Source: Peptococcaceae bacterium (GTDB lineage Bacteria; Bacillota; Desulfotomaculia; Desulfotomaculales; UBA12532). Taken from it: 8,599 nt of DNA. Under the pieces are notes generated by a model, which saw only the letters and a list, made by a program, of their open reading frames with translations, did not search any database and was not told the origin of the DNA. Location: contig DMDP01000171.1 of assembly GCA_003445475.1 (NCBI GenBank), forward strand, positions 1-8,599, in the 5' to 3' direction. Position 1 is the stretch's first letter. The number at the start of each line of letters is the position of its first letter. Made by a program: the position numbers and the translations under genes. Shown here one piece after another: positions 7,646 to 8,599 of the stretch.

Positions 7646-8599
7646 CGCCTTTTTTCACCCCAGTTCGGCGTAACCAGTTTGAATTTCTTTGCCCTTTGCA
7701 AGAGCATGTCGGCCGTACGTACAACCCCGGCGGCGGTTAACCCGTACTTGGCACGCAGAATTTCGGGCCTGCCGTGCTCCACAAAAACGTCCGGAATACC
7801 CATGCGCGCCAGTTGAACATCCCCAAGACCCCGAGCGTTTAACAACTCCAGGACGGCGCTTCCAAAACCACCGGCCAGCACGTTTTCCTCGATGGTTATC
7901 ATTTTCCTGGTGCGGGTCGCGTACGAAACAATACAGGCCTCATCGAGCGGTTTAACGAATCTGGCGTTGATCACCGCCGCACTGATTCCTCTCTCGGCAA
8001 GCTCCTGCGCCGCTTCCAGAGCCGTGCTCACGGTATTGCCCACCGCCAGGACGGCAATATCCTCCCCGTCCCGCAGAACTTCTGCCACGCCAATAGGCAG
8101 CAACCTGATTTCCTGCTCTATCGGGCAGCCGGTGCCCGTGCCGCGCGGGTACCGGAAAGCAATCGGGCCGTCGTACTGCAAGGCCGTCTTCAACATGTGG
8201 CGCAATTCGTTTTCGTCTTTCGGCGCCATAACCACGATGTTCGGTATAATGCGCAAGTAGGCAAAGTCAAAGAGCCCCTGGTGCGTGGCACCGTCGTCAC
8301 CCACAATACCTCCCCGATCGAGGGCGAAAACAACCGGAAGCCTCTGCAGACAGACGTCGTGGAGAACCTGGTCGAAGGCGCGCTGGAGGAAGGTTGAATA
8401 AATGGCCACCACCGGCCTGTACCCCTCGGTCGCTAAACCGGCGGCAAACGTTACCGCGTGTTGCTCCGCGATGCCCACGTCAAAAAACCGGTCCGGGTAT
8501 GTGCGTGCAAAGGTTACCAGGCCGGTCCCTGCAGGCATGGCGGCTGTTATGGCTACCACCCGCGGATTGTCCGCTGCGAGTTGGACGAGTGTCTGGCCG
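7642..8599 (-). CDS. dxs: 1-deoxy-D-xylulose-5-phosphate synthase (DXS), 5' partial
   Basis: DXS condenses pyruvate and glyceraldehyde-3-phosphate using thiamine diphosphate, the first step of the MEP isoprenoid pathway; the product also feeds thiamine and pyridoxal synthesis. The frame stays open to the right edge, giving 318 residues, about the C-terminal half of a normal protein near 620-640. The GTG at 8559 is internal. Visible are [11 protein letters not shown], then [17 protein letters not shown], whose Glu activates thiamine diphosphate, [17 protein letters not shown] with the active-site His, [10 protein letters not shown], and the C-terminal transketolase domain with [17 protein letters not shown] and [10 protein letters not shown]. 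The thiamine-diphosphate GDG motif would lie outside the window. The stop overlaps the tlyA GTG by 4 nt (GTGA). It is probably the most upstream gene of the visible minus-strand operon; its promoter is not visible. Confidence 0.97.
   Translation of the reverse strand, partial: GQTLVQLAADNPRVVAITAAMPAGTGLVTFARTYPDRFFDVGIAEQHAVTFAAGLATEGYRPVVAIYSTFLQRAFDQVLHDVCLQRLPVVFALDRGGIVGDDGATHQGLFDFAYLRIIPNIVVMAPKDENELRHMLKTALQYDGPIAFRYPRGTGTGCPIEQEIRLLPIGVAEVLRDGEDIAVLAVGNTVSTALEAAQELAERGISAAVINARFVKPLDEACIVSYATRTRKMITIEENVLAGGFGSAVLELLNARGLGDVQLARMGIPDVFVEHGRPEILRAKYGLTAAGVVRTADMLLQRAKKFKLVTPNWGEKRR

Noticed and set aside
1..8599. tRNA, rRNA, riboswitch, CRISPR, insertion sequence, frameshifted genes or a new defence-type system
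   Set aside because: Nearly every base is in an intact, recognisable housekeeping gene. I saw no repeats, no terminal inverted repeats, no structured leaders and no interrupted reading frames.

Overview
This window is a compact stretch of bacterial chromosome made of housekeeping genes. There are seven complete genes and one partial gene on the minus strand, plus one partial gene on the plus strand. Three things point to a Bacillota (Firmicutes) genome, probably a moderately GC-rich member of the Clostridia in the broad sense: the gene order dxs-tlyA-nadK-argR-recN, the strong Shine-Dalgarno sites, and the frequent GTG and TTG starts. This placement is inference from synteny; I cannot name a genus.

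Layout, left to right: (1) the 3' part of an amidohydrolase-family gene on the plus strand, whose start lies left of the window. (2) gatB, gatA and gatC on the minus strand, transcribed as gatC-gatA-gatB, encoding the tRNA-dependent amidotransferase GatCAB. The stop codons of gatB and the amidohydrolase gene overlap. (3) recN, argR, nadK, tlyA and the 3' half of dxs, also on the minus strand, transcribed dxs-tlyA-nadK-argR-recN. The dxs start lies right of the window.

The dxs-to-recN genes are packed with 4-nt overlaps (dxs/tlyA, tlyA/nadK), an abutting junction (nadK/argR) and a 5-nt gap (argR/recN), which suggests one polycistronic, translationally coupled unit. It combines isoprenoid precursor synthesis (dxs), ribosomal RNA methylation (tlyA), NADP synthesis (nadK), arginine-responsive regulation (argR) and double-strand-break repair (recN). 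The only real intergenic space, 37 nt between recN and gatC, holds a convincing promoter (TTGTCA, 18 nt, TGATATAAT), so gatCAB is probably its own transcription unit. GatCAB makes Gln-tRNA(Gln) and/or Asn-tRNA(Asn) by amidating mischarged tRNAs.

I found no RNA genes, mobile elements, CRISPR arrays, riboswitches or broken genes, and no sign of an undescribed system. The points most worth a second look are the gatCAB operon sitting where Clostridia and Bacilli usually carry spoIVB and spo0A after recN, the gatC promoter with an imperfect dyad over it, the convergent overlap of stop codons, and the excess of non-ATG starts.
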